DNA from: Caballeronia sp. NK8
GTDB taxonomy: Bacteria; Pseudomonadota; Gammaproteobacteria; Burkholderiales; Burkholderiaceae
Length of the DNA stretch: 64,000 nucleotides
NCBI RefSeq assembly: GCF_018408855.1
Contig: NZ_AP024326.1
Span: 806,001 to 870,000 of the forward strand
Direction: 5' to 3'
The stretch's first letter is position 1. Every line of letters begins with the position of its first letter. Both the position numbers and the translations under genes were made by a program. The notes under the pieces were generated by a model. The model was not told the origin of the DNA. It saw nothing but the letters and a program-made list of their open reading frames with translations, and searched no databases. Below are positions 17,601 to 27,441 of this stretch, piece by piece.

Positions 17601-18241
17601 GCGCCCGAGAAGCGAGAGAGAGCCCAGCCATAAAGTCCGAACTCCAGCATCTCGGCGATGTTGGACGGATTGAGGACAGGCATGCTCCAACCGATCATCG
17701 TTTGATCGCTCTGATGCGGCATGGACGAAGACACGCATCCGTGGTCGTCACCGGCCACCACAAGGACACCGCCATGCGGCGACGAACCGTAGGCATTGCC
17801 GTGCTTGAGTGCGTCCGCTGCGCGGTCAACGCCCGGCCCTTTTCCGTACCACATCGCGAAGACGCCGTCGACCGTACGTTCCGTGTCCGCCTCGACACGT
17901 TGCGTGCCAAGAACGGCGGTGCCCGCGAGCTCTTCGTTGATGGCGGGAAGGAATCGCACATCATGCGAAGCCAATAGTTTCTTAGCCTTCCACATCTGCT
18001 GGTCGACCATGCCCAGCGGCGAGCCGCGGTAGCCGCTTACGAACCCCGCCGTATTGAGTCCTGCGCTTCGGTCAAGTTCGCGTTGCATCAAAACCAGCCG
18101 CACCAGTGCCTGCGTCCCAGTGAGGAAGATTCGTCCACGCGTCGCCGCGAGGTTGTCGCTCAGTTTGTAGTCGGCCAGCGGCGGTACGTCTTCGGAATTC
18201 GATTGCGACGTGAGGGCGTCATCAGGAACGCGAGCGTTCAT
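14636..18241 (-). CDS. Indolepyruvate:ferredoxin oxidoreductase, fused alpha/beta subunits
   Basis: 1201 residues from the ATG at 18241, chosen for GGAGAAGTG directly upstream; the frame opens 54 bases earlier without a ribosome site. Order of parts: thiamine-pyrophosphate pyrimidine domain (VSGYRGSPLGMVDQQ near residue 70), TPP-binding domain (GGEGVDWASHSM), an iron-sulfur motif CEGCGDCGVQSNC around residue 650, and the gamma-type domain VTGVGGTGVVTVGAL followed by FMGFAQKGGSV. The fused form is common in Betaproteobacteria. It oxidatively decarboxylates arylpyruvates to aryl-acyl-CoA, reducing ferredoxin, in the cytoplasm. It stands alone: broken genes lie downstream and an IS3 remnant upstream, so its original partners may be lost. 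Confidence 0.92.
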   Translation of the reverse strand: MNARVPDDALTSQSNSEDVPPLADYKLSDNLAATRGRIFLTGTQALVRLVLMQRELDRSAGLNTAGFVSGYRGSPLGMVDQQMWKAKKLLASHDVRFLPAINEELAGTAVLGTQRVEADTERTVDGVFAMWYGKGPGVDRAADALKHGNAYGSSPHGGVLVVAGDDHGCVSSSMPHQSDQTMIGWSMPVLNPSNIAEMLEFGLYGWALSRFSGAWVGFKAISEIVESGSTVDLDAMPTTWTAPQDFDAPADGLHNRWPDLPSLTIESRLAAKLDAVRHFSRTNSIDKWITSGLKANVGIVTCGKAHLDLMESLRRLALTVEDLDAAGVRIYKVGLSFPIDTPRLDAFVEGLTEVLVIEEKGPVVEQQIKDHLYNRTDGVRPVVIGKCAKDGQPLLTALGELRPSRVLPVFAAWLARHKPALDRREKVVDLVAPEILSNIADGVKRTPYFCSGCPHNTSTKVPEGSVAKAGIGCHFMASWMERDTNGLIQMGGEGVDWASHSMFTKTPHVFQNLGDGTYFHSGILAIRQAVAAKANITYKILYNDAVAMTGGQPVDGSISVPQIARQVEAEGVKLLMVMSDEPEKYQGHEDQFPRGTTFHHRSELDAVQRRLRDTPGVTVLIYDQTCAAEKRRRRKKKEFPDPDKRLFINEAVCEGCGDCGVQSNCLSVEPLETELGRKRKIDQSSCNKDFSCVTGFCPSFVTLEGAKLKKAEGGAFDPAKLAHSVDGLPMPKQMLDNAPYDILVTGVGGTGVVTVGALISMAAHLEGKSASVLDFMGFAQKGGSVLSFVRFAATDALLNQVRIDTQQADLLLACDMVVGASADALQTVRRDRTKVVVNTHAIPNASFVQNPEADLHAEALVEKMRHAAGTDSNDALRSCDAQALAGRFLGDTIGANILMLGFAWQLGLVPVSHAALMRAIELNNVAVPMNKLAFAVGRMAAADEGALNGLAATPHVARVAMADMSLTELIRDRESRLLAYGGDKYVQRYRSLVSKALSANNEDVARGIAITFYKLLAIKDEYEVARLHADPAFRAALAAQFEGIAGESYKVKFNLAPPALSGAEHGGIPKKKVFGQWVWPAFGALAKFSWLRGGPLDVFGKTLERRMERQLADDYELTMSRALEKLNPANAKDVQALATLFERVRGYGHVKVANVAMVKRRERDIAGRLGIEVSTGAAVRESIAGMKGAAGLKGIPVVIAK

Positions 18242-18351
18242 CACTTCTCCAGAGGTGTTCTTGTGAGGCCAGGCGGTAAGGACCAAAGCACACATTTTTT
18301 CGTAGCGGGTGTAGAAAATTATTTCGCTTACGGCTCGGGCTTACCCTCAGT

Positions 18352-18960
18352 TTGAGATGTTTCCGCCTCCGTGCAGATTTTCGAATCGAGGCGCTGTACC
18401 ACATACCATGTACGCGTCACAAGCATGTGGCCTACAAGAACCGGCCGTACCTGCTGGGCGAGCGCACGATTGATCGACATCAGGTTTGGGCATTCGACAC
18501 GACGTATGCGCCGAGGGCGCGCAGATTCGTCTATCTCCCGGCTGCGCTCGACTGGGCTCGTCGTGTGCTCGTCCATCGGTCGTCGTTACGATGGAGATCC
18601 AGCATGCAACAGCTACGCTGGAAGAGTCCTTCGCGGAGTATGGCGTGCCTGAGATTGTGAACATGGACCAAGGCAGTCAATTCGCCAGCACTCCCTCCAC
18701 TGAAGCCATGCTCGGCGGCGGTTGCGCCGTCCTTAGGTGGCAAGGCAAGTTGGCGCGGCAACGTGTCCGTCAAGCGGCTATGGCGCAGCGTGAAGCACGA
18801 AGAAGCGTATGAAGGCCGGCAACGCCGCGGGGTCGAACGCCGATTACTTTTCGTGGAACAACCCACACCGGCCTCATTCCAGTCTGTCTGACCCGACACT
18901 CGAGGTCTACTTCGCAGGACTGCAGGAGTCTGAAACGGCAGCAAAACCGGCGCCAACTTA
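18352..18960 (+). mobile_element. Degenerate IS3-family transposase remnant (OrfB-like)
   Basis: Plus-strand pieces in successive frames match the DDE domain of IS3-family OrfB: NRPYLLGERTIDRHQVWAFD (first catalytic Asp), RRFVYLPAALDWARRVL, then GVPEIVNMDQGSQFAS (second Asp) and finally WRGNVSVKRLWRSVKHEEAY (catalytic Glu region). Two frame changes break it, and OrfA is not visible. This is an old insertion scar upstream of the indolepyruvate oxidoreductase gene, and it marks this segment as a site of past rearrangement. Confidence 0.8.
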
Positions 18961-18988
18961 AAGACCTTGAACAACTGTCCGAACAAAC

Positions 18989-19009
18989 GGGGCCACCGCT
19001 AACGGCCCC
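18989..19009. terminator. Possible hairpin terminator or IS end
   Basis: GGGGCC, nine bases, then GGCCCC: a strong six-pair stem followed by TTCGTT. It lies 50 bases past the MFS stop codon (minus strand) and at the downstream edge of the IS3 remnant. It could terminate the MFS transcript or be the remaining inverted-repeat end of the element. There is no clear U-run for the minus-strand transcript. Confidence 0.35.
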
Positions 19010-19058
19010 TTCGTTCCCGATTTTCAAACGGTTCATAAAGCGGCAGGCCGTCCCGTTC

Positions 19059-20357
19059 TCAGTGCCGCTGACTAGCCGGCGTCGGAATTAATTTTGGGTT
19101 TTTTTCGAGCCGCTTGTCTCGGTAACGCCAAATGATGGCACCAGCCAAGGCAAGAGCGCTCGCTAGACCACACAAACCCAGGGCATGGCTATGCGTAGCA
19201 GCAAGCATGACGCCCATAACGTATGGTCCAGTAAAGCCACCGATGTGTCCCATGGACGAAATGAAGCCAATGCTCGCTGCAGCGGTCGCTCCAGCAAAGA
19301 GGTTTGTGGGAGTCGTCCAGAAGGTCGATAGAGCCGAGAACAACCCCATGGCGGCGATCGACAGCATCGCGACCGCAAGAACTCCGGATGACACAAAAGC
19401 TGCCGCGACAAGGCCTACACAGCCAACAAAGCACGCTATCGCCGTATGCCAACCGGCATTGCCAATACGATCGAGCCGACGCCCCCAAAAGAGCATGAAC
19501 ACCGACGCTGCAACATAAGGAATTGCTGAGATAAAGCCGGTCTCAAAAGTCGATGCCCCAAAAGATTTAACAATCTGCGGCAACCAGATTCCGAAACCAT
19601 ACAGACCCATGATGATCCCAAAATAGCAAAAAGCGAGCGCGAGCACGTGGGCCTTTGCGTGTCCTCTTGAAATGGTCGAACCCTTACGTTCGGTGACGTC
19701 CTGTTCCATGGCCTTGACCAGCCACTGCCTTTCCGTATCGTTTAGCCACTTCGCTTGACTCGGCCGGTCCGTCATGAGTCTGAGTGTAACGAACGCTAGC
19801 AGAACAGCCGGAAGGCCTTCTCCGATGAACACCCACTGCCATCCGGCTAGTTGGGCGATACCATGGAGCTTCATGAGTAAAGCCGAAAGGGGAAGACCGA
19901 TTACACCCGCGAGTGGATTAGCCAAGATGAAGAGCGTGACGACAGTTCCCCGGTATTGTTTGGGGAACCAAAGGCTGATGTATAGAAGCATGCCCGGAGC
20001 GAATGCAGACTCAGCGGCGCCTAAGAAGAATCGGGCGGCATAGAAACTCGGCGCGTTCCAAACGAACGCCATCCCGACAGCAAAAACGCCCCAAGTAAAT
20101 GCCATCAGAGCGGTGAGACGTCGAGCACCGAGCTTGTGGATTAGTAAGCTTCCCGGAATCTGTAAAATCAGGTAACCGAAAAAGAAGAATGCTGCGCCTA
20201 ATCCGAAGACCTGTGGCGTAAGCCCCAGATCCTTGTTCATTGTGAGGCCAGCAAAGCCAAGGTTGATCCGGTCAACGTACGCAACAAAGTATAAGATCAT
20301 CAGTAAGGGAACGAGCCTGCGGCTCACCTTCTGCATGACTTGCTTCTCTAGATCCAT
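19059..20357 (-). CDS. MFS transporter, anion:cation symporter (ACS) family
   Basis: 432 residues with twelve predicted membrane helices. The opening VPLLMILYFVAYVDRINLGF, followed by FGLGAAFFFFGYLILQIPG, is diagnostic of the ACS family (phthalate, tartrate, glucarate and allantoate carriers). A strong ribosome site (AGGAGAC) precedes the ATG at 20357. It should import an organic anion with protons. It is downstream of a LysR gene, a thioredoxin reductase and a glutaredoxin-DinB fusion on the same strand, separated by an AT-rich 314-base gap that could hold its own promoter. Substrate unknown. Confidence 0.88.
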   Translation of the reverse strand: MDLEKQVMQKVSRRLVPLLMILYFVAYVDRINLGFAGLTMNKDLGLTPQVFGLGAAFFFFGYLILQIPGSLLIHKLGARRLTALMAFTWGVFAVGMAFVWNAPSFYAARFFLGAAESAFAPGMLLYISLWFPKQYRGTVVTLFILANPLAGVIGLPLSALLMKLHGIAQLAGWQWVFIGEGLPAVLLAFVTLRLMTDRPSQAKWLNDTERQWLVKAMEQDVTERKGSTISRGHAKAHVLALAFCYFGIIMGLYGFGIWLPQIVKSFGASTFETGFISAIPYVAASVFMLFWGRRLDRIGNAGWHTAIACFVGCVGLVAAAFVSSGVLAVAMLSIAAMGLFSALSTFWTTPTNLFAGATAAASIGFISSMGHIGGFTGPYVMGVMLAATHSHALGLCGLASALALAGAIIWRYRDKRLEKNPKLIPTPASQRH

Positions 20358-20671
20358 GATGCCGTCTCCTGACAGATTTTTTAATCACACGTCTTGACGC
20401 CTAGGTCTAATACGCTTGATTGCGCTCGGTTATTTTTTTAACCTTTCGATACAGTCAATACCACAAATCTTGGTCAATGATGTTTGAAGCACTTTTCTCA
20501 AAACAAGCAATTTTCAAATCGCGAAAGACTGAAAATAAGCGTAGGAAAGAGCGCCCAATCGGCTTGTATCGGCAGATCGGGGCCGGTACAAGTTTTGAAT
20601 TTAGCTGCGAATTCCACTCGTCAGTGCATTTACCGACCGCTTTATTTCTCACACTTTACGAGCGCAGAGAG
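20358..20671. other. AT-rich intergenic region upstream of the MFS gene
   Basis: 314 bases, clearly richer in A and T than the rest of the window. Short open frames on both strands have no family features. It follows the LysR stop and precedes the MFS start, so a promoter reading leftward is likely here. I cannot place a confident -35/-10 pair. Confidence 0.45.
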
Positions 20672-22625
<1,954 letters not shown>

Positions 22626-22665
22626 TTAGAAAGCTGGGTCGATCCACCGCAACTCAGCCGCCAAA

Positions 22666-23436
22666 CTACTCCCACAGCTTCTTCGGCATCGGCAGGCCCG
22701 CGTAGTCATCTGCCTCTAGCTTTGCCGGCAACTCGATGCCCTTGTCCGACAGCAGTGCAATGAGCTGGCGCGTGTGTTGAGCCGAGTGCCAGGTGGAACG
22801 CTCCAGAAACTGATGCATCGGATGCTTACCGTAGAACATCGTCAACGACTGCTGGCAGGACTTATCCTCCAGGGTAAGCCACCAATGCTGCAGCCTTTCG
22901 GTAAGCTCCTGCCCCTCGTTCACCGTGTCTTCCTTTTTTTGAATCCGTTCGGGCGGTGACACGTTGGCGACGACGGTCCAGTCTTCCAGGCCGTCTTGAA
23001 CTGTCTGCAAGAATGCATCAACGACTTGGAAGATGTGGTAACTCAGATCGCGGTACGAGCGGGGCACGTTCGGGAGCACCGACTGATTGAACTCGTCATC
23101 CGGAATCATTGGAATGTTGGCGAGTGCGACGCTCAGCACTTTCGTCCACTTCGAAAAGAGCACTTCCGGCGGCAGACGATCGGTCACGGCATCCATGCGA
23201 TCAACAAAGCGCGCGACGTCTTCAATCGACTGTGCGTACGTGAATGCGTCGCCTTTGGACACAATTGGGATCGATCGCGCACCGAGGCGGCGAAGCTCGT
23301 TGCGTCCTTCGCTATCGGAAAGTACGTCGACTGATTTAAACGGAATTTCAAGTCGCGTAAGAAACTCTTTTACCCTAACGCAACTGGAGCAACCAGGCTG
23401 CCAAAAAACGCTAAATTCAGGGGATCCGGCTTGCAT
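22666..23436 (-). CDS. Glutaredoxin-DinB fusion protein
   Basis: 256 residues from the ATG at 23436, chosen for GGTGGG just upstream. Residues 5-80 are a glutaredoxin-like thioredoxin fold: FWQPGCSSCVRVKEFL gives Cys16/Cys19, and SIP at 55-57 gives the cis-proline. Residues from about 95 to the end form a DinB/YfiT-like four-helix domain. Its metal triad can be read: His134 in DLSYHIFQ and His217/His221 in STWHSAQHTRQL. DinB relatives include thiol-dependent S-transferases and isomerases using mycothiol or bacillithiol. Fusion to a glutaredoxin and the trxB gene downstream suggest an enzyme whose active thiol or substrate is recycled through NADPH. The reaction is unknown. Confidence 0.8.
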   Translation of the reverse strand: MQAGSPEFSVFWQPGCSSCVRVKEFLTRLEIPFKSVDVLSDSEGRNELRRLGARSIPIVSKGDAFTYAQSIEDVARFVDRMDAVTDRLPPEVLFSKWTKVLSVALANIPMIPDDEFNQSVLPNVPRSYRDLSYHIFQVVDAFLQTVQDGLEDWTVVANVSPPERIQKKEDTVNEGQELTERLQHWWLTLEDKSCQQSLTMFYGKHPMHQFLERSTWHSAQHTRQLIALLSDKGIELPAKLEADDYAGLPMPKKLWE

Positions 23437-23493
23437 CTTCCCACCTCTCAGTTTGTCGGTAGGCAAATCGTAGATGCGCATGCAACCAAACAA

Positions 23494-24023
23494 GAAATAT
23501 TGATTTTCGATGACCCATCTATAAATCAGATGGCGGCAGCATCGTAAACCCTAGACACAGACGGATCTCTCTCCGCGGGCGATTGCCGCGCAGAACGGAA
23601 TGCAACCCACCCTGCGCGAGACAACAGCCAACCTCAATACGTCCGCCGACGATCGATCTACCCGAACGCCCTTCTCCTCAGGTTGGGCCGCGCTCACTGC
23701 CACATCATCGCGAAACGGGTGGTCTCATGGCCCTTCTTCGGCAAACGCAGTATGGTGCCGTTGGCGTTCATGCGAGGGCCTGCAACAGATGCTCACGTAG
23801 CGGTGGCATAAGCATTCCGAGCAACGCTGTTGCGGCCACCTTCCTTTCGCACAGAGTGGGCCGCCGCAGGTGAATACCCGGCGCGCAAGGCCAATCGCTT
23901 GCCGATTGCAAGTGTGGATGATCAAACGTAGGTGTGAACCAGGACGCGGCATCGCCGTCTGCCGTTTGATGGGGCATAGCTTCACAACGTCCTCAATGCG
24001 GAACCCGTGCGGCTCTCGGGACT
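23494..24023. other. Gene-free stretch
   Basis: 530 bases between the fusion gene and the next LysR gene. Several open frames of 60-100 codons exist on both strands, but none has a ribosome site or recognisable domain. It may be a decayed gene; I cannot assign it. Confidence 0.45.
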
Positions 24024-24935
24024 TCACGTCGAGGGACGTTTGGCGCGACTTTCGAGGTAGTCAACCATGCGCTGCGCGGCTGGCTGCAACGCATCGAAAT
24101 TCTTGAAGCACACGACAAACCGGCGCTGCGCCCAGGCATCGGTCAGAGGAACGATCTTGATTCCGAGCACAGGCCGATATGTCTCAGCCACCTCTAGCGG
24201 CACGACGCTGATCCCGAGCCCTGCCGCGACCACACGAAAAGCCGCGTCAAAGCTTGACACGATCACACGGTAGGAAACGGTTTTCCCTGCTCTTGCGGCC
24301 GCGCGCCGCAGCATTGTATGGACGGCAGTTGAAGGTAGCAAGCCGACATGTGCGTGCTCGAGCGTCTGGTCGAAACGGAGCGACGCCTCGCTCGCGAGCG
24401 GATGATCGCGATGGACCGCGAGCGCGAGTCGGTCCTGGCGGTACGGCCGGTGCTCAAGTCCTTGTAGATCGACGTTATCCCAGCACACGCCGACGCTCGT
24501 CGCACCTTCGCGAAGTTGCCGTACGAGATCGAACGACAGCTTTTCTTCCACATCCACTCTGATGTTTTGATACTGAGGCTCGCGCATGAATGACGCAATG
24601 TCGTCGAGCAGTGCTTCCGCGATCGCCGATGCGGACGCGCATACGCTTACGCGCCCCTTGAGCCCGCCGCCGAACGCGGCGACGTCGCTTGCTATGCGTT
24701 CCATCGTGAAGACCACGTTACGCGCGTGCTCGAGTAGAGCGGTGCCCGCGGCCGTAGGTTGGACGCCGCGCCGGGAGCGTAATAGCAGGGGCACGCCGAG
24801 CTCGCTCTCCAGTTGCGCGATGCGCTTGCTGATCGCGGAAGGCTCGATGTGTGCTTCTTCCGCCGCCCGCGCGATATTGCGGTGATCGCACACGGCGACG
24901 AACAGTCGCAGAGTCTTAAAGTCGATGTCGCGCAA
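24024..24935 (-). CDS. LysR-family transcriptional regulator
   Basis: 303 residues from a TTG at 24935, supported by AGGAGG five bases upstream. The helix-turn-helix is NIARAAEEAHIEPSAISKRI, followed by AQLESELGVPLLLRSRRGV. The effector domain has the usual AAGLGISVVPLEVAE block. It is divergent from the HMG-CoA-lyase-type gene, with 133 bases between starts including the palindrome at 24956. It is therefore the likely regulator of the lyase, CoA transferase, transporter and hydratase genes. Confidence 0.9.
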   Translation of the reverse strand: MRDIDFKTLRLFVAVCDHRNIARAAEEAHIEPSAISKRIAQLESELGVPLLLRSRRGVQPTAAGTALLEHARNVVFTMERIASDVAAFGGGLKGRVSVCASASAIAEALLDDIASFMREPQYQNIRVDVEEKLSFDLVRQLREGATSVGVCWDNVDLQGLEHRPYRQDRLALAVHRDHPLASEASLRFDQTLEHAHVGLLPSTAVHTMLRRAAARAGKTVSYRVIVSSFDAAFRVVAAGLGISVVPLEVAETYRPVLGIKIVPLTDAWAQRRFVVCFKNFDALQPAAQRMVDYLESRAKRPST

Positions 24936-24955
24936 ATTGGCCTCCTACCTCTGAC

Positions 24956-24970
24956 GTTCCGATCGGGAAC
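24956..24970. promoter_or_regulatory. Possible LysR operator
   Basis: GTTCC, five bases (GATCG), then GGAAC: a 15-base inverted repeat in the gap between the divergent LysR and lyase genes. Size and position suit a LysR half-site pair or regulator-binding box. Binding is inference. Confidence 0.4.
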
Positions 24971-25068
24971 GCTAGCGCTTCCGAAATAACGCTTTATGGT
25001 TTCGCTGGAATGGCTAAAGTTAGCACAATGCCGGCAACGTTACGACCGGTAGATAGGAGACAAGTCAT

Positions 25069-26010
25069 ATGCCCTCGTTACGCGCTAACGTTGCCATCCG
25101 TGAAGTTGGATTGCGCGACGGCCTGCAAAGCATCCCGACTATCCTTCCGACCACACGCAAGATCGAATGGATCGGCGACGCGTATGCCGCCGGCCAGCGC
25201 GAAATCGAAGTCGGCTCGTTCGTTCCCCCGCGCCTTCTGCCGCAACTCGCGGACACCGCCGAGCTCGTCGCCTACGCTAAGACGCTTCCAGGCCTCGTCG
25301 TCTCGGTACTCGTGCCGAACCTGAAAGGCGCCGAGCGCGCCATCGAAACTCGCGCCGACCTGCTCCTCGTGCCGCTCTCCGCGAGCCACGAACATAGCCT
25401 CGCGAACTTGCGCAAGACGCCCGATGAAGTCGTCGCCGAAGTGGCACGCATCCGCGCCGCGCGCGATGCCGCCGGCTCGAAGACGCTGATCGAAGGCGGC
25501 ATCGGTACGGCCTTCGGCTGCACGATCCAGGGCCGCGTCGAACAGAGCGAAGTGCTGCGATGCATGCAAGCGCTGCTTGATGCGGGCGCTGATCGCGTCA
25601 GCATTGCCGATACGGTCGGCTATGCCGGTCCCGCCGCCGTGCGTGATCTGTTCGAGAAGGCGCGCACGATCGCCGGCGAGCGCTTCTGGTGCGGCCACTT
25701 CCACGACACACGCGGCCTCGCGCTCGCGAACGTCTATGCCGCGCTCGAAACCGGCGTCGCGCGCTTCGATGCGACGCTCGCGGGCATCGGCGGCTGTCCG
25801 CATGCGCCGGGTGCGAGCGGAAATGCATCGAGCGAAGACCTCGCGTTCATGCTCGCCGATATGGGCATCGATACCGGCATCGACATTCCCGCCTTGCTGG
25901 CCTTGCGCGCGAAAGTCGCGGGATGGCTCGAAGGCGAATCGCTGCATGGCACGCTGTGGCTCGCGGGCCTCCCAAAATCCTTCAATGTTCCGGCCGCGCT
26001 CAGCGCTTGA
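25069..26010 (+). CDS. Hydroxymethylglutaryl-CoA lyase family enzyme
   Basis: 313 residues with GGAGA before the ATG. Active-site residues match the family: Arg16-Asp17 in GLRDGLQ, the metal-binding His210 and His212 in CGHFHDTRG, and catalytic Cys243 in GIGGCPHAPGASGN. It cleaves a 3-hydroxy-acyl-CoA by a retro-Claisen reaction: HMG-CoA to acetyl-CoA plus acetoacetate, or citramalyl-type CoA esters to acetyl-CoA plus a 2-oxoacid. It is ten bases upstream of a CoA transferase gene, which would make its CoA substrate. First gene of the cluster facing a LysR gene. Which CoA ester it takes cannot be read from the sequence. Confidence 0.9.
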   Translation: MPSLRANVAIREVGLRDGLQSIPTILPTTRKIEWIGDAYAAGQREIEVGSFVPPRLLPQLADTAELVAYAKTLPGLVVSVLVPNLKGAERAIETRADLLLVPLSASHEHSLANLRKTPDEVVAEVARIRAARDAAGSKTLIEGGIGTAFGCTIQGRVEQSEVLRCMQALLDAGADRVSIADTVGYAGPAAVRDLFEKARTIAGERFWCGHFHDTRGLALANVYAALETGVARFDATLAGIGGCPHAPGASGNASSEDLAFMLADMGIDTGIDIPALLALRAKVAGWLEGESLHGTLWLAGLPKSFNVPAALSA

Positions 26011-26020
26011 GGTCATCATC

Positions 26021-27172
26021 ATGAGCAACCCCGCAAGACTTCCCCTCGACGGCGTGCGCGTCATCGAATTCACGCACATGGTCATGGGGCCGACGTGCGG
26101 CATGATCCTCGCCGACCTCGGGGCCGAAGTGATCAAGATCGAGCCGCCGGGCGGCGACAAGACCCGCAAGCTGCCGGGCCTCGGTATTGGCTTCTTCCGC
26201 TCGTTCAACCGCAACAAGAAGAGCGTCGTGCTCGATATCAACACGCCTGAGGGCAAGGAAGCCGCGATCGAACTGATCGGCACCTGCGACGCGATGCTCG
26301 AAAACTTTCGCCCGGGCCTCATGACGAAGCTCGGCCTCGATTACGACACGCTCTCGAAGCGCTATCCCGGTTTGATTTACGTGTCGCACAAAGGCTTTCT
26401 GCCGGGACCTTATGAAAAGCGCCTAGCACTCGATGAAGTCGTCCAGATGATGGGTGGCCTCTCGTACATGACGGGTCCGGTCGGCCGGCCGCTGCGCGCT
26501 GGAACGTCGGTCAACGACATCATGGGCGGCATGTTCGGGGCGATCGGCGTGCTCGCCGCGCTTCGAGAACGCGAGCATACAGGACGCGGCCAGGAGGTGC
26601 AGAGCGCACTCTTCGAGAACTGCGTGTTCCTCTCCGGCCAGCACATGCAGCAATACGCGATGACTCGCGAAGCGCCGCCGCCGATGCCCTCACGCGTTTC
26701 GGCGTGGAGCGTCTACGACATCTTCACGCTCGCCGGTGGTGAACAGCTTTTCATCGGCGCGGTTAGCGATAAACAGTTCGTCACGCTCTGCGACGTGCTG
26801 AATCGCCCTGATCTGCCGGATGACCCGCGCTTCGCCACCAATGCGCTGCGCGTCGCGATCCGCCCCGAGCTGCTCGATGTGCTCGGCGAGATCCTGAAGG
26901 AGCATCGCATCGAAGAGCTATCGCCGAAGCTCGAAGCGGCGGGCATTCCATACGCGCCGATCGTACGCCCTGATCAACTGCTCGACGATCCGCATCTGAA
27001 GGCGAGCGGCGGCCTCGTACCGATGGAAACCGACGACGGCAGCATAACCGAAGTCGTCCTCCTGCCGCTGACGATGGGTGGCCGTCGTCCCGGCGTGCGT
27101 CGGGCACTGGCGCGGGTCGGCGAGCATACGCACGAAGTGCTCGCGCGTCTGAAGAGCCGCGTGGTCGCTTGA
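26021..27172 (+). CDS. CaiB/BaiF-type (class III) CoA transferase
   Basis: 383 residues from the ATG at 26021; the open frame upstream overlaps the lyase gene and is not family-like. The start LPLDGVRVIEFTHMVMGPTCG, the block DLGAEVIKIEPPGGD and the catalytic Asp166 in SVNDIMGG are diagnostic. It transfers CoA from one carboxylic acid thioester to another through a glutamyl/aspartyl-CoA intermediate, in the cytoplasm. Its position between the lyase and a transporter suggests it activates an imported di- or tricarboxylate for cleavage by the lyase. Spacing of ten bases to the lyase implies one transcript. Confidence 0.9.
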   Translation: MSNPARLPLDGVRVIEFTHMVMGPTCGMILADLGAEVIKIEPPGGDKTRKLPGLGIGFFRSFNRNKKSVVLDINTPEGKEAAIELIGTCDAMLENFRPGLMTKLGLDYDTLSKRYPGLIYVSHKGFLPGPYEKRLALDEVVQMMGGLSYMTGPVGRPLRAGTSVNDIMGGMFGAIGVLAALREREHTGRGQEVQSALFENCVFLSGQHMQQYAMTREAPPPMPSRVSAWSVYDIFTLAGGEQLFIGAVSDKQFVTLCDVLNRPDLPDDPRFATNALRVAIRPELLDVLGEILKEHRIEELSPKLEAAGIPYAPIVRPDQLLDDPHLKASGGLVPMETDDGSITEVVLLPLTMGGRRPGVRRALARVGEHTHEVLARLKSRVVA

Positions 27173-27441
27173 GGGTCGAATCACCCAGCAAATTAATGGC
27201 AGATCTATTTGCCAATCCGACGGGCCTGATTGAATTTGAGTTCGTTGAATTCGCCTCGCCGTCCGATGCAAACGGCTTCGGCGAAGGGAATTTTCTAAGG
27301 CGCTTTTTCAGTCGATCGAACTCGATCAGATTTGACGAGGTGCGTCGGGCAGAAATAGGCTTCATCGCTTGGATCACCACTTTCATTCCGACAGGCGTCC
27401 AACCATAAGAAACGCCGTCGGTGCAAAGAACAGGAGACAAC

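Noticed and set aside
23583..24027. Small protein genes in the gap before the LysR gene
   Set aside because: Open frames on both strands lack ribosome sites and domains.
25078..26322. 414-codon minus-strand open frame
   Set aside because: Antisense to the HMG-CoA-lyase-type gene, which has all catalytic residues; no domain in the shadow.
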